A stretch of 64,000 nt of DNA from Microthyrium microscopicum (GCA_010405405.1 MU004245.1:517671-581670), one strand, 5' to 3'; numbered from the stretch's first letter, positions 36,996 through 51,553 are shown. Notes: generated from the sequence alone by a model not told the origin. Program-made: numbers and translations.

Positions 36996-39900
36996 TTTAC
37001 TACTTAATAATATACTTAATTTATCTATCTTATAATTACGTATAATTATTACTAGTTATAAATAAGCCTTATAATAACTAAATAGGTTAACTAGCAAAAT
37101 TTATATATAATTAAATAAGAATATATAATAGATTATAGTAGTTTATACTAAACTCTAAGTTTAAATTAATAGCTAAAATAAATAGCTTACTAATATCTAT
37201 ACTAGTAGTAAGATTCTTATATAATAAGTAAATAATATTACTTATAAAATACTAACCTAGTAATAGTAATAGAAATAGGAATAACTCTAAAGGAAATTTA
37301 TAATACTTAGTATAACTTTTTCTTTAATATTAGCTATACTCTTTATTAGAAAAACCTTTAATTATAGCTATTATCCTTCTCTAATTCTATAAGCTAATTC
37401 TCTTTAGACTTTAATTATAATAGCTAAACTAGTAGCTTCTTCTCTACCTCCTCTAATAAATCTTTTAGCTACCTAATATAAGCTACTTTAACTACTATTA
37501 TAAAACCTCTAACTAGCTCTCTTAAACCTAGAATAATACTTATATAAGGACTTAATCCTTTATCTTAATTTTTACTAAATAATTAAAGTAAAATTATATA
37601 TTAATAGATAGATTTATATAGATAATTATGCCTAAATTTACTATATATTTAGCTAGCTTATAAAAGACGCTACCTAATAAATTCTTCCTTAGATCTAGAA
37701 TCCTATTAGCTATAATATTATAAGTTTTAGTAAGTTTATAGAATAGATAAATCTTCTCTTTTATAACTTATATAAAGAAATAAGAGCTTTAGTAAACCTT
37801 TAAGAGATTTAGTAAGAAAGTAAAGAATAAAGAATCTTTTAGGCTAAGTTTTAGTAGTATCTTATCTATATTAAAGTATAATTTTAGGCTACCTTTATCT
37901 AAATATAGTTCTTAGAAAATACTATAGATTCTAGTCTTAAAATAGCTCTAATTACTTATTCCTAGCTTAATAACTTAGATACCTTTACTTAAGAGGCTTT
38001 AAAAACCTAGGATTAAATAGTTTAAGCCTATATAAGCTATTATAGCCTAAGAAGCCTAAGTACTAAAATAAGTACTTAGTAAACTTAGCTATTTAAGAAT
38101 TAGGACCTAAACGTAATAAAAGGTATTTAGGTTAGAGCTAGCTAAGCCTAGTATAATTACTATAAGTAAAATAACCTTTATTTTTACTATAGCTTAGCTA
38201 ATTATAGAATTTAGGACTATAAATAAGTACTCTAAGTATTATCTAGAAATTAGAATTCCTCCTATAGCTAGGTTAGCTATAAATATAGATAAGGTAAAGA
38301 AGGCTCTATTAGAAATAAATATCTATAGAATAATATTAGTAAATTCTAAGCTAGTATTATTAATACTCTAGATACTTCTTAGGATAGTTAGCTAATAAGA
38401 ACTACTACTACTTAGCTAAGAAATAATAATCCTTATAATAATTTATATAACGTTATTAATATAGAATTAGAAAACTAGTAAGCTTAAATTAAAGATATAA
38501 TACTAAGCTAGAAAATTATAAAAATATTATTTCAAAATAGCGTTAGAAGTTCTTTATTTAGAATATAGTTATAGAGCCCTTTTTAATACTTTTAATAGTA
38601 AATTAACTTTCTTTATATATAGGCTTTATTAATAGTAGCTACTTAACTTATTCCTTTATAAATCTTTACTTTACTTAAAGATATAAACTTAAATATATAC
38701 TACTACCTTAAGTAATTTTTATTAAAGGAATAAATAATAAGGCTAAAAAAATCTATAAGATAGTAATTATAAAGATTAATATTAAAGGCTATAAAGAAAC
38801 TATTTAAGCCTTTATAGTAAAAGAAACCTTAGGCTATAATATAATCTTTAGCCTACTTTAAATAAAGAAATATAATATTATTCTCTATATAAAACTTAAG
38901 AAGTTAGTCTTTAATAAAATAGATTATATAGTTATAAGTCTAAAGACTCTTTAGAAGAAATATAACTATATAATAATTAGGACTATAGTATTTAAGATAC
39001 TTACTTAATAAGTTAGAAAGTAGGTAAAATAGTCTTAAGAAGGCTTAATACTAATTATATAAGTCTTTACTATAAGTCTTTATAATCTATAGAAAGCCCT
39101 TACTTCTAAGAAGTATATTAATCTTTATAGAAAGCTTTTTAAATAGTATTTAGATTACCTTAACCTCTTTTAAAAAGAGCTAGCTAATAAATAGCTACTT
39201 ATTTAAGGGCCTTCTATAGACTATAAGATTAACTTAATCCTAAATACTAATAAAAAGAAACCTTAGCTACCTTAGTAGATATTATACTCTATAAATTAAG
39301 ATAAGTTACGAGTCCTTAGAAGAATCCTTAATAATCTACTAGAAAGTAGATTTATTTAAGTAAGTAACTTATCTACTAAAGTACTAATTCTCTTTATTTA
39401 TAAAGTAAATAAATTAATTTTATTTTATTATAACTACTACGCGTTAAATAAGTTAATTATAAAGAACTATTACTCCTTACTACTTATTTATAAGATACTA
39501 AATACTTTAGAAAAGGTATAATAGTTTACTAAACTAGACATATCTTAAGTATTCTATAAAATTTAAATATATAAGAATAATAAATAGAAGATAGCTTTTT
39601 AGATATAATATAGCTTATTTAAATAGATAATAATATTATTTAGGTTATTAAATACTTTAAGTAGTACTTTTTAGAAGTTTATTAATTTTGCTTTTTAGGA
39701 TATCTTAAATAACTACGTTTTTATATACTTAAATAACGTCTTAATCTTTAGCTTAGGTACTAAGAAGTAATATAAAACTTACGTTTATAAAGTCTTTAAG
39801 TAGCTATAAAAAGTAGAACTCTACTTTAATATCTAAAAGTATAAATTTATAACTACTTAAATAATATACCTAGGTTATATTATTAAGGTTAGATAAAGAA

Positions 39901-42210
39901 TCTTAATAGACTTAGCTAAAGTTAAAGTAATTTAAGAATAAAAGGCTCTTAAGAACGTTTATAGAGTTTAAGCTTTCTTTAGTTTTATTAATTTCTATTA
40001 TAGGTTTATACTAAACTTTTAAATAATTATAAAACCTCTTATTTAACTTACTTAGAAGAATATTCTCTTCTTATTTAAAAACTTAAAGAGAACTATATTT
40101 AAGGAGCTAAAATAGCTTTTTATTACTAACTAGATACTAGCCTTATTTAACTATAATAAAGAGACTTTTATCTATACTAACTCCTTTAGTTACTTTTTAA
40201 GAACTATACTAGTATAAAAGAATAAGATAAATAAGTTTTAACTAGTAGCCTATTTCTTTAAAAAGTATAACTTTACTTAAAGTAATTACTTAATCTATAA
40301 TAAAGAGATATTTATAATTATACTTACTCTAGAAGAATAAGACTTAAAGCTATAAGTAATAGAGAAGTTTAAAGTAATATCTAATTATAAGAACTTAGAG
40401 TATTTTATAAAACTATAGAAGCTTATAAAAAAGTACGTCTAATAGTTTATTAAACTTATAAAGTATAATATAATAATTAAGTACTATTTAGGCTTATAAA
40501 ATAGTATAGTAGATAGTTTCTCTTATTATAAATAAAATATACCTTAAAATATAGCTAATAAAAGGATCTAGGCTAGAACTTTCTAACTACTTTATACCTA
40601 AAAAAATTAATTACTTAAATTACTATAAGCCTTACCTATTTATATTACTACTCTTTTTATAGTAATTAAAGATAAATTAGTAAAGACTCTACTAGCTAAT
40701 AAAGCTTTAATTCCTAGCTTACTACTACTAATATTAAATATTTCTAAACTATTAGTAACTTAGTAAGATAAGGTAGTATAAGCTAATAATATATATTAAG
40801 TAGCTTATTAAATAATTAAAGCTAGTAAATAAAAGTTTCTTTTATTAATTATAGGTATTAAAATCTTTATTCTTAACTACTTAATTAATAATAAAGATTA
40901 CTTTTACTAGAAAGGATAACTATAAATTTTAAACCTAGAACCTCTATAAATAGTAATACTATAAGTAGCTTATATATCTTTAACTTAAGGCTATCTTAGC
41001 TATAAAGGAACTTATTAAGCTCTATAGCTATACTTTTTTTAGCTTAGAATTATAACTAATATAAAATATTTTATAAAAAATTATAGTATATATAGCTAAT
41101 TAAAGGTTAGTTATAAGCAAAAAAGAGGCTTTCTAAAGCCTTTACTTATCTTAAGCTAATAATAATAAGAACTATTTATAGATTTTATAATAAACCTTTC
41201 TTTATTAAATAGATATATAATCTTAATAGTTATTACTAATTAGCTAAGTAAAGAAGTAATCTTAATTCTTTTTACTTAAAAAGAAGCTAAAGACGTTATA
41301 ACTATTTTCTTATAACGTGTCTATTTCCTTTATAGTATCCTTAACGTAATTATTTATAATTATAACCTAGTATTTATAAAAGACTTTTAAATAAGGTTCT
41401 ATATACTACTATAAATAAAGCTATAGCTATTAACTATATTTTACTCTTAGATAAATAGCTCTATAGAATAGTAAAACTTAGATATTAAAGCTAAAGTATA
41501 AATATATATAAATTATATATAATTAAATTAGTTTTTACTAATACTAATACTTTAACTTATACTTAACTTATAACGCTTATTTATAATAAAACTCTTACTC
41601 TTCTTTTTATTCTATAGTTTTAAAAACTCTACCTTCTTAGATTTTTTTAAGTAAGCTTCCTTATCTAAATAGAAGAATACTTTAAAAAAAAGAAGAGAAG
41701 AAGCTACTTATATAATTTTAAAAGCTACGAAATAGGCTTAAGATATTATAACTCTTACTTAAGAAAAAATATAAGAATAAGCTAACTAAATAAGAATCTA
41801 AACGCCTAAGTATAAAGTTAGTAATTAGGTCTAGCTAGACCTAAAGAATACTAAGACTAAATAAGTAAAGAAAAAGTTTAATTATTATTACTCTAAGTTC
41901 TAAGTTATAAAGGTAGTAAGCTTATATATAATTATATTAAATATATTATAAAGAACTAAGAAATTCTACGTTAACCTACTTAGATTAGTAATAAATAACT
42001 TATTCTTAAGTTAAGACGTTAATAATTCTTATTTACTACTAATCTTAGTTAAAGACTTAGATAAAGAAGAATAAGAGGAGTAGCTAGTAAAGAAGATTAT
42101 AGCTAAAAAATATAAAAAAATAATAAAGGGCAAACTCTATATAGTTTATATTATTAAATAAATAGATTATTTAAATATAATAAAAGAACTAATTAACTTT
42201 ATTAAATAGT

Positions 42211-43511
42211 TAAAAGTCTATATAAAGTAGATAGAGAAGATAAAGTATATATAAGATAATTATAAAAGATTAATACTAAACTAGTTTATTCTTTAAGTAT
42301 AACTAAGATTAAAAACTAGCCTTTTTATTATAATAATTAACTTTATAAAGATATAATTAGAGGTATTATTTATAATCTATATATAGAAATACTTTTTTTT
42401 TATTTATATTAAGACCTTCTTTCTTATTAAATAAAACTAGAAAATTATAAAAATATAAGAAAACTAAAGAAATAAGATATACTTAATAAACCTTTACTAT
42501 TAAGGAAGAAAAACCTAAGTAGTACTTTAAGGCATAGGAGAACTAAAGTAGATAATTAATAGTAGAGAATTCTTATTCTTCTTAGTAACCTCCTTCTTAT
42601 TATTATAAGAATACTTCTTAGCTAAGCTAATATTATTATTATAGACGTAGTTTAAATATATATTATTATAAAATCCTAAAAGCTAAATATAACCTATATA
42701 TTATAGCTAATTCTTTAAATTAAAATAGCTAATATAATAAGTATAACGCTACTCTTTATAAGTCTTATTCTACTTATTTTTAGTAGAGAATTATAAGATA
42801 CCTATATAATAAATACCTAAGGCTTTAAGATAACTAGCTTAGCTACTAGTTAACTAAATTATATTAAGGAAGCTCTAATAAATTATAATACTATAAACGT
42901 TAGGCTACGAATTATTAGTAAACCTCTTAAAAGAGGCATTTAATAAGTTAAGACGCTTATTAAAAGAGTTAGAAGAATAATTAGCTATAATATAAAGGGC
43001 CTTACTCTATAAATATATTAGTATAAATTAAGAAAGGCTAAAGAAGTACGTATAGTCTAGTTAATATAAAGTGCCTTAAATAAAGTATAGTTTTATAGAT
43101 TATAGTAGTTAATAACTATATATACTTTTTTATATTAAAGAGTAGTTAGTAAATAAGGATAAGGGTTATAAATAATATTATTCTAGTAACGAAGTAGAAC
43201 TTAGTTAAGAAGGCAAAGACCCTTATTTATATTATTTTAGTAGACCTTATATATAGCTACCTTATGCATAGTAAGTAGATAAAGTAGAGAAGTATTATAG
43301 TTAATAATAAATATATAAGTAGAAGTAATAGCAATAAGGATATAACTATTAAAGCTAATAGTATTATTAAAAGTATTAATAATTAGGGTAGCTATCTCTA
43401 TATAGTTAGTAAGGTTATAGCTATTATAACGAATAACTTACTTAATTAATTAATTAGGTAAGGAAGAAGAAACTTAATAAGAACTAATTAAAAAAGAAGA
43501 AGCTTATTTAA
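42211..43511 (+). other. Element D sequence 3' of the chromodomain, unexplained
   Basis: About 1.3 kb, continuing at 50930-51386 after B. It is longer than a usual 3' untranslated region in this element type and shows no recognisable domain; extra frame or further old insertion are both possible. Confidence 0.45.
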
Positions 43512-43713
43512 TGTTAGGGACCTACGAGCACAAGGGTGTAAGCTAACGGTAGATATAATTCAAGAAAACTAATACGAAGAATCTAAGAGAGAGAGTAGGA
43601 AACGGTCATAGGTAAGCTACACTAGATAATCCTTAGGCGCTAAGCCCTTAGCATTACGTAACAAGGAATACTAATAATGTTATAATAGGATTAATAGTAG
43701 TAGATTTATAACA
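43512..43713 (-). repeat. 3' LTR of element B (left copy)
   Basis: 202 bp from TGTTAGGGACC to TTTATAACA as seen on the plus strand; keeps intact TG...CA ends. Confidence 0.9.
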
Positions 43714-46700
43714 ATACTCCCCCCTCCAAAATTAGCGCTCCTAAGCTAAAAACTTATAAAAGGATAAGATCTATAATTAAGTCGTATAGTTTTATAATTC
43801 TAACGCTTTTAAGGTATAAAACATAAAATATAAAAAGTAAAGATAATATTCTTTCTTTATATATAATTACTACACGTACCTATTTCTTATGCTACCCTCT
43901 AGCCTACTAAAGTAACTATTAAGAAGTATTAATAAACCTTAAGATATCTTTAGAATACTCTAATTTATAGACTAAGTATTAAGGTACGCGTAGTAGTATC
44001 CTTTACTATTCTAGGGGAAGTCTATCTAAATTATACTCCTCTTCTTTCTTCTTTTAAGGATCTATAAACGTAGGATATAGCTCTAGTTTATTAGGGTTCT
44101 AGTCGTAGTACTTAGCAACAAGTTCTAAATAAAAGTTAAGATCTAACTATAGTTACTAATTAGGGTCATAGTTCTAGTCGTCTTATTTTATAAACTAGAC
44201 TTTATACTATAAAACCTTCTTCTTACTAAAGCCTTTTATAATGCCTATTTTGCTATTAATAACGTAATTAACTACTTACTCCTGTTCTATATTATTATCT
44301 ATATTTATAATTATAGGGAAGTTATCTAGTTCTTAAAGTATAGTAGTATATTTAAGAATAAGGTAAAGTAACTAAGTATAGAAGATAGGGTAAATCTTTA
44401 TCTTCTTTAGTAGTTCTAGCTTATAAGTAAGGGTGTTAATCTTCTTAATAATCTTAAAGAGTCCTATAGATTTATTATTAAGGAATTTTAATAGTTAGAG
44501 AGATTTATAATAACAAGCGTTAAGGCGTACTTAATCGCCTAGTTTAAGGTCTAGTGCTAATTAATAAGTCTTATTAGCCTACTCTTCTATAAGAATAGTA
44601 GACTATAAAATCTATTCTTAAAAATACTTACAAAGGTTAGTATAAGTATAAAGATATTAATTAATAAGTTGTTATTTAGTTTAGGTTAGCTTAGTTCCTA
44701 AGCAAGCCTTTAGAGGCATTAGTTCTAATCCTAATTAAGAAAGATAACTATTAAGTACGTAGAAGGGACTTATCTTAGTAGAGACGTAGATGGCGTAGTT
44801 AGCTTTAAACTTAGTAAATAGTAGTAGTCCTACCTAGTCGTTTTATTACTAGTTAATAAAGCATCTAAGGTAAGCTTTTAGTACTATAACTAATATTTCT
44901 ATAATGCTATTACCCTATAGGTACTAAGTAGTAGTTAGGCGAATAATAATATTAATACGTTTGTAAAGACGTTACTAAAATGTAGACGTGAATTATGAAC
45001 TATAGTTAGAGAAGATAAAGTTAGGCTATTTAGTATATTTTTAGATTTAGTTAAGGAACGCAAGAACTATTATCTATATACTTAAGTTAAGAAGGAGTAT
45101 AAATTATTAGGTACGTATTAGCCTATCTATAATGACTATAACATAATAGTAGATAGTTCTAAAGTAAATATAGAGCAGTAGAGCAACTATAAAGTTAATA
45201 GAGATATTAGACTAGGTATAGTTAGGCGATAGGAACGACTAAAGAAGACCCTACTTCTTTTATTTAACTAGCTTAGAGAACGCGCACTTATATACTTTTA
45301 TATAGTACTTTACGTCTTTAGCTATATAGAGCTAATAGTAGAATTAATAGAGGCGCTAGTATATAGAAGCTATACTACTATAACTTATTATCTTATAATT
45401 ATGCATATATTTAATAGCGTAATATTAAAGACGTCTTATAGGAATAAGAAGTTATTATCTATACTAAATAGTGCTATTAGTAAGTACTTAGCAATTACTA
45501 AGTTTAATTAGATCTTTTTCTAGGGTGCTATATAGTAGGTAATATAATTATATAGCTTTAGAGTCGTAGATTACTTAGACAAGCTTATCTAATTAGCTAG
45601 CCTTAATAATATCTTTCTATAATGTCTCTAGGTTAGCTAGCACACTATCTATCCTAGAGTAATTAATTAGCTTACCTAGGATTAGAGTAGAACCTCTTAT
45701 AGTTAGTTAATTAATTAGCTTACCTTCTATAGTTAGCGCATTAACTTTATTAGCAATAATTATAGCAAGTTTAATTATTATAGGTCGTTTGCCATTAATA
45801 AGGAGGATAGCAATTTTAATAGTATATTAAGTATTATAAGAGTAAGAGATCTTATAGTAGGTATTAAAGTTATAAGGGGAAAGGATTAGTTGTATTTATT
45901 AGGCAATTCGTAGATTATTATTAGATTTTAGAAGATCTTATAATCTCTAAGTTAGCACATCTACTTTTATATTAGAAGAATTATTACAATATTTAATTTT
46001 AAATTAAAATTAAGAGAGGAATTCTACCTATTAAGCTTAATAGTAAGATAGCTTTTTAGTTAATATAAAAGTACGTAAGTTAAGGTAGTTAGTAAAAACT
46101 TATATAGAGTTAAAGGTTAAAAATAATTTAGGTTCCTATTTCTTAAACGCCTATATAATTATAAGTAGCTCTTTATTATAGATATTATAATTATACTCTA
46201 CTAGAGTTATCTTTTTAGAAAGGAAAGCTACTAAATAAAGCTTACTATCTATACCTTTTTAAGAGAGAATAGCTACTACTACCTAGTCTAAGGCGTTAGT
46301 TTTAATCTAAGTCTTAGCGTTAGGGTTAAAGTAATAAAGGATTAGAGCAATAATAAAGGCCTTCTTTAAGGCGTTAAAAGCTTATTCTTTAAGTCTAGTC
46401 TTACTCTATAGGAAGTATAAGAAAGCATCCTTTTTAGTTAGCATAGTAAGTAGTATAATAATTTTTAAGTATCCTTTAATAAAATAGCAATAAAAGTTTA
46501 TAAAACTAAAGAATATCTAGACGTCCTTTAGAGAAGTAGAATAGTGCTAGTTAAGTATAGCATTAATCTTCTTCTTATCTATTTAGATTTCGTTAAGTAT
46601 AATAATAATACTAAGATATTTAACTAATTAGGTTATAAACTTAGATTTAGAAATATTAAGGTAGAGTCTAGCTTTTTTAAGCTTATTAAGGATTAAGTAG

Positions 46701-49700
46701 ATATAGGCAATATACTTCTCTTTAGTCTTACTCTAAATAAAGACATTATTAAGGTAGACTATAATAAAGTTATTAAGGTATTTACGTACTATATTATTAA
46801 TATAAGATTAAAAGCTTCTTAGTAATCCTATTATACTAAATAGCATTACTAAGGTTTTAAAGAGTTTATAGCGCGTTAAGAATATAGTCTTATACTTATT
46901 CTTTTTATAAATTTAAATATTATTAAAGGTAGTAATAACATTAAATTATAAAAAGAATTTTGCTTTATAGATCTTTATTAAAGTTTCTATTAAGAGTAGG
47001 GATATATTTTAGTTAGTTAGTGTAATCTTATTAAGTTTATAATAGTTAATATAGATATAAATATTACTACTTAGTTTACTAATATATAATATAAGTATAG
47101 CGTAATAAGAAGTACTTAGTTAGATAAAGCCTTTTCTAAGTATATTCTTAATATATTCCTTAATAACTTATACTTATTAGTAAGACATACTATAGGATTT
47201 ACGTATAAGTGCTTTTATATTTAGGTTAGTAGTAATAGCATAGTTAAAGCCTAGTTAGTATAGTAGTAGCTTATTAACTTAGTAAGGGTTAAATAAAGGA
47301 ATATAGTAATAAAACTCTAGTAGTATTAACTTTAGTAATTCCTCTTGTATTAGTAAGTCATAGTTAAGCTTCTTACGCTATTTAGTATAGTCTTTAGTAA
47401 AGATTATAGTAATACTAGTAATATTCTACTAAGGAATAGGGTTAGAGTCTTCTTCCTCTTCTAAGACGTTAAAGTCTTCTTAGTAAAGGGCTATAAAGTA
47501 GTAATTTTTGCGTTATATTATAGCTATAAAGACTTATAGTAATACTATATAGATATTAAGAGTTTCTTCTTATCGTTTATTTATAACTACTTAACCCTTA
47601 TAGTTAATAGTTATTAGGTAATAAGAAGCTATATAGTATTTTATATAATACTTAGAGTAAAAGCCTAATATACGTTAGCCTCCTTAGAATATAACTTTAT
47701 ACTTATTTACCTATAGGTCGCTAAGGATTATATTGTAGTTAGTAACTTCTATTATAAAGTAAAGAATCTATTTAAGGTAGATACTAATACATAATATAAT
47801 AGCTACTATATAAGTTATCTTTACAATAGCGTAGCTATTAGCTATTTTAGTATAGTAGAGTTAGGTTATCTCTACTAATAAAATACTATAGATTTAGAAG
47901 TAATAAGGGTTAATAATGCTAAAGGCACTACTATCTATATTAATTAGGACTTTTATTTTAGTATACGTATTATTATTAATAAGGATATTACTAGCAGTAC
48001 TCTACTATTAGCCTATCTTTAGAATAAAATATTTTAGTAATTAGTTAATAGGGACGTAGGCTACTAATATATAAATAATAGCTATGCCTATAAGGTTACT
48101 TTTAGTTTTAGAGTTACTTAGGTAGTTAATAATAGCCTCTATTTAATGTTTTTATTGTTTATTATATACTTCTATTTTATTTAGCTTCTCTACGTAGTAT
48201 TACGAAGGAGCGTCTAGTTTCCTTAATCTTAGTAGTAATAATTGTTATATATTAATAAGTAATTATACTATAGGGTTAAGTTTTATAGTTAGGTATTATC
48301 TTACTATAAATAAATGCTAGTAAGTTTAGTAAAGATATTAGAATTAGAGAAGGCTAGCTTACTCTTATACTTTAAGTTCTTATCTTTATAGTTATAACCT
48401 TATTCACTATATTAAGTATAGTAGTAGTCTTATATTAAACGTTAGTATAGAGTAACTTTATGGTATAGTATATAGTTAATTTAGTTATTAGTCTAGTTAC
48501 TATTATTATTATTTTAATTACTAAATAGTTTATCCCTATCGTTAGTTTTATATTTAAAGTTTTAGTTAATAACTTATAACTCGTTAATATATTTAGTAAT
48601 AGTAGTAGCCTTAGAAAGAAATAGGCATTATATAATTTCTTTAATAATTATATATTTAAGATAAGTAACTTTATCTACTTTTATAAGGCTAGCGTTAGTA
48701 ATTTTACTATTAAACTTAGCAATATATAGAGTAAGCTTCTTAGTCTTCTTTATTTAGTTTAAGAAATTTTGTAACTAGGTAATAGCGTCTTTATAAGTAT
48801 TACGCTTTTAAGTATATTAATTTAGGTCCTCCTAGAACTCTATTATATTAAAGTATAGGTTTAGTAATTTATATTACGCATAGTTCTTAATAAACCTAAG
48901 GGTAATATTAAGAGTCTTACTACGTATCTAAATAGTAGCGTCTAATTCCGTAGAAAAAGAGGCTTACTTATTATAAAGATAGTCTTTAATGTAGAGCTTC
49001 TACGTAGAATATTATTTAGGGTTATAACTAAAGTATTTGCCTAGATTACTCTATTTACGTTTCTTACTTTTACTACTAGCTAAGGATCTAGATACTACTA
49101 GGATTAGGCTATTAGTTTAAATATAAGAGACTTATTAATAAGGAAGAAGTATTGCTTACTTATTATTAAAGTTAAGTTAGTAGATATTCTCTTTAGACTT
49201 ATATATAAACTAACTAAGCTAGTCCTTAAGATCTTTATTCTAGAAGTAAAGGGCTATAATCTTATTACGCTTCTTAGTATAGGAAGTACGTAGTTATTTA
49301 ACATTGTTAAGTACTTTATTAAGTTCTTATTAATTTATATTATAAGCATTCTCTAAATAGAGAATATATTTATTATCCTTACGATTAGCTTTAATTACGT
49401 AGTTAAGTTATAGGTAAAGTTAATCTACTTTTATATATACTTTATTAGCTACAACTATAGCGTTGTTAAGTTTATTAGTTATATCTTTAATACCTTATTT
49501 ATAGTATTAGTAAGTATCTATTATATTATTTAGTTAAGCATAGGTCTCTTAAGTATAGAGATTAGCTACTTAGGCTAATTTAATATAACTACGTAGCTAT
49601 TTAAACTATATTTCTAATAACATAGTAACGCTACAAAGGAATCCTTTATAAGTCTTAATAATTTCTAAATATAAGTCGCCTTAAGTATAATATATAAGTA

Positions 49701-50722
49701 TAGGGTCTAAAGGGACGCTTTTAATAGTATCGTTTAAAGGAATAGTTTCCTAGGCTTAGAAGATAACTTTTTTATAAAGAAGTTATACTAAGGGTACTTA
49801 ATTCTTCTTATTAAGAGTAATTAATTAATAGGTAATAAGGTAAGAGAGTATTTAGTAGTTTAATAATAACTCTTTAATCTAAGCCTAATCTACTAGTTAA
49901 AGAGTAACGATTAAAGGATTAGTAAAGGATACCTTCTCTTTACCTTTGTTTTAGAATTATAATTAGCTATAAATGTGGCTACTCTTAATAATTTCTAAGA
50001 CATTAGACAATAGAGGTACCTTAGCTATAGAGCTATGATAAGAGTATAAGAAATTATAGCGTAAAGATTAACTATAGAGTAGTTCTATCGTAGTGTTATC
50101 TTTATTGCTATTAATTCTAATCTAAGTATAAGGTAGCATAATTATAGACTAAGTAATATTCTAAGTTCCTAATTGCTATTACTTATAAAGATAAGACGTA
50201 AAATAAGTCCTATAAGTCTTAATAGTATCTCTTATAGTAAGATAAGGATTTAATATAAAGCAAATATAAGTAATAGGTATAGGCGCTAAGAAGTCTTAAG
50301 ATGAAGTATAAATAGGTCGTAAAGGTATAATAGGTAATTTAAGAAAAAGAGTAGAAGGTCTAATTTATTATAGTTTATCTTTAGGGCTTATTATAATATA
50401 GCAGAATAAGTAAAGTCTTACTATAAGTACAATAGTAGAAAGAAGTAGTAATAGTAAAGGATAATTATTAACCTATAAGTCTAGTAAGATAGAAGTTCTA
50501 AGTTAACTAGGATTCTTTAAGCCCTTTAATTAGACGCTAAAAGTCTAAGCTTTTAATAGGGTTAAGGATTAGAAATTTACGTATTTACTATGCTAATAGA
50601 TTAGATCTACTAGAATCTAAAAATAGGATTCTATATTTATACAAGTAGATATATTAAATCTTTAGATTTTAATATGCTAAAAATTAGGATTATTTTTTAA
50701 ATAGTATAAAGTATTAGTTTTA
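43714..50722 (-). pseudogene. Degraded gag-pol of element B
   Basis: On the minus strand the polymerase box reads VYLNNVFI around 46741-46762, again Asn-Asn where catalytic aspartates belong. Near 44090-44260 the C-terminal end reads YKV*FIK*DD*NYDP, consistent with a chromodomain whose Trp codons became stops. No intact frame. Confidence 0.72.
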
Positions 50723-50924
50723 TATTAGGAACCTATAAGTACAAGGGTATAAGCTAATAATAGATATAATTTAAAAAAACTAATACGAAGAATCTAAGAA
50801 AGAGGGTAGAGAATAATTGTAGGTAAGCTATACCAAATAATTCTTAGGCGCTAAGCCCTTAGCATTACGTAATAGAAGATGCCAATAATGTTACAATAGG
50901 ATTAATGGTAGTAGATCTATAATA
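50723..50924 (-). repeat. 5' LTR of element B (right copy)
   Basis: 202 bp, from TATTAGGAACC to CTATAATA on the plus strand; both ends RIP-altered relative to the left copy, followed by TTTAA. Confidence 0.9.
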
Positions 50925-51386
50925 TTTAAAGTATAATAAAGAAAGAATAGTTAACTCTATAAAATAATATTACTTTATACCCTCTAAACGTATAGGTAGA
51001 AGCATAGTAACTTAACTATAATTACGTTCTTTTAATCTTATTCCTTAATATTATAATAGAGCTCTAACTAAGTATAAATAAGACAACTTACTAATTAAGC
51101 AACCTTTATAGAATTATAACTAAAAAGAACTAATATTATATACTAAGAAAGAGGCCTTATACCTAGAATTTAGTCTAAAATAAGCAAAATACTAGTATGG
51201 AACTAATAGTTAATAACCTAAGCTTTATATTTTATACCTAAAAATAAACGTATAGATCTATACGTTATAAATAGAAGCTTTATTATAAACTATAAGAATA
51301 GTAAGCGTTAGATATAGTTAGATAAGATTAGGATCTTATAATTAACTTAGTATTTTAGCTAGAATTTTTTTAGATAGGAGGAGTAA

Positions 51387-51548
51387 TATTAAGAGTTAAA
51401 CTCCTTAAAGCTATGCCCATTTAGGCTACTCCTATTATATATAAATACCTTAATTAAAGAGTCTCTTAACTCTTCTTTCTCTCTAAGTTACCTTCCTATT
51501 TAGTAGGCTTATAATATAACTTATCTCTTTATTATCTAACCTATAATA
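51387..51548 (+). repeat. 3' LTR of element D
   Basis: 162 bp, same length as the 5' LTR, followed directly by the ATTAG target duplication. Confidence 0.88.
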
Positions 51549-51553
51549 ATTAG

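Larger units (their letters stand above)
29082..42210 (+). pseudogene. Degraded gag-pol of element D (interrupted by A)
   Basis: The readable portions lie in 29082-29343 and 37001-42210. The polymerase palm reads IYLNNVLIF around 39717-39750, where the two catalytic aspartates of the YxDD box have both become Asn. Upstream palm segments (YYALNKLIIKNYYSLLLI, TKLDIS) identify Ty3/gypsy. Near 42100-42170 KLYIVYIIK*IDY resembles the core of a chromodomain, expected after the integrase in chromoviral elements. Domain order gag-RT-IN-chromodomain is canonical. Confidence 0.75.
43512..50924 (-). mobile_element. Ty3/gypsy chromodomain LTR retrotransposon B (inserted in D, opposite strand)
   Basis: 7413 bp with 202-bp LTRs and the target duplication TTTAA at 43507-43511 and 50925-50929. 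On the plus strand CTCCCCCCTCC follows the left LTR, which is the polypurine tract read from the other strand, so B lies in minus orientation. Coding remnants on the minus strand: chromodomain near 44090-44260 and reverse transcriptase around 46700-47060. It interrupts the 3' part of D. Confidence 0.88.
28920..51548 (+). mobile_element. Ty3/gypsy chromodomain LTR retrotransposon D (outer host of the nest)
   Basis: Flanked by the 5-bp target duplication ATTAG (28915-28919 and 51549-51553), with 162-bp LTRs at both ends. Subtracting inserted elements A and B with one target copy each leaves about 7.55 kb. D coding remnants: gag-like at 29170-29340, interrupted by A and continuing from 37001; reverse transcriptase at about 39420-39760; integrase to about 41.3 kb; a chromodomain-like remnant near 42060-42210. 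A purine-rich tract (GGAGGAG) precedes the right LTR, confirming plus orientation. All frames are destroyed by TAA/TAG. Confidence 0.88.
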
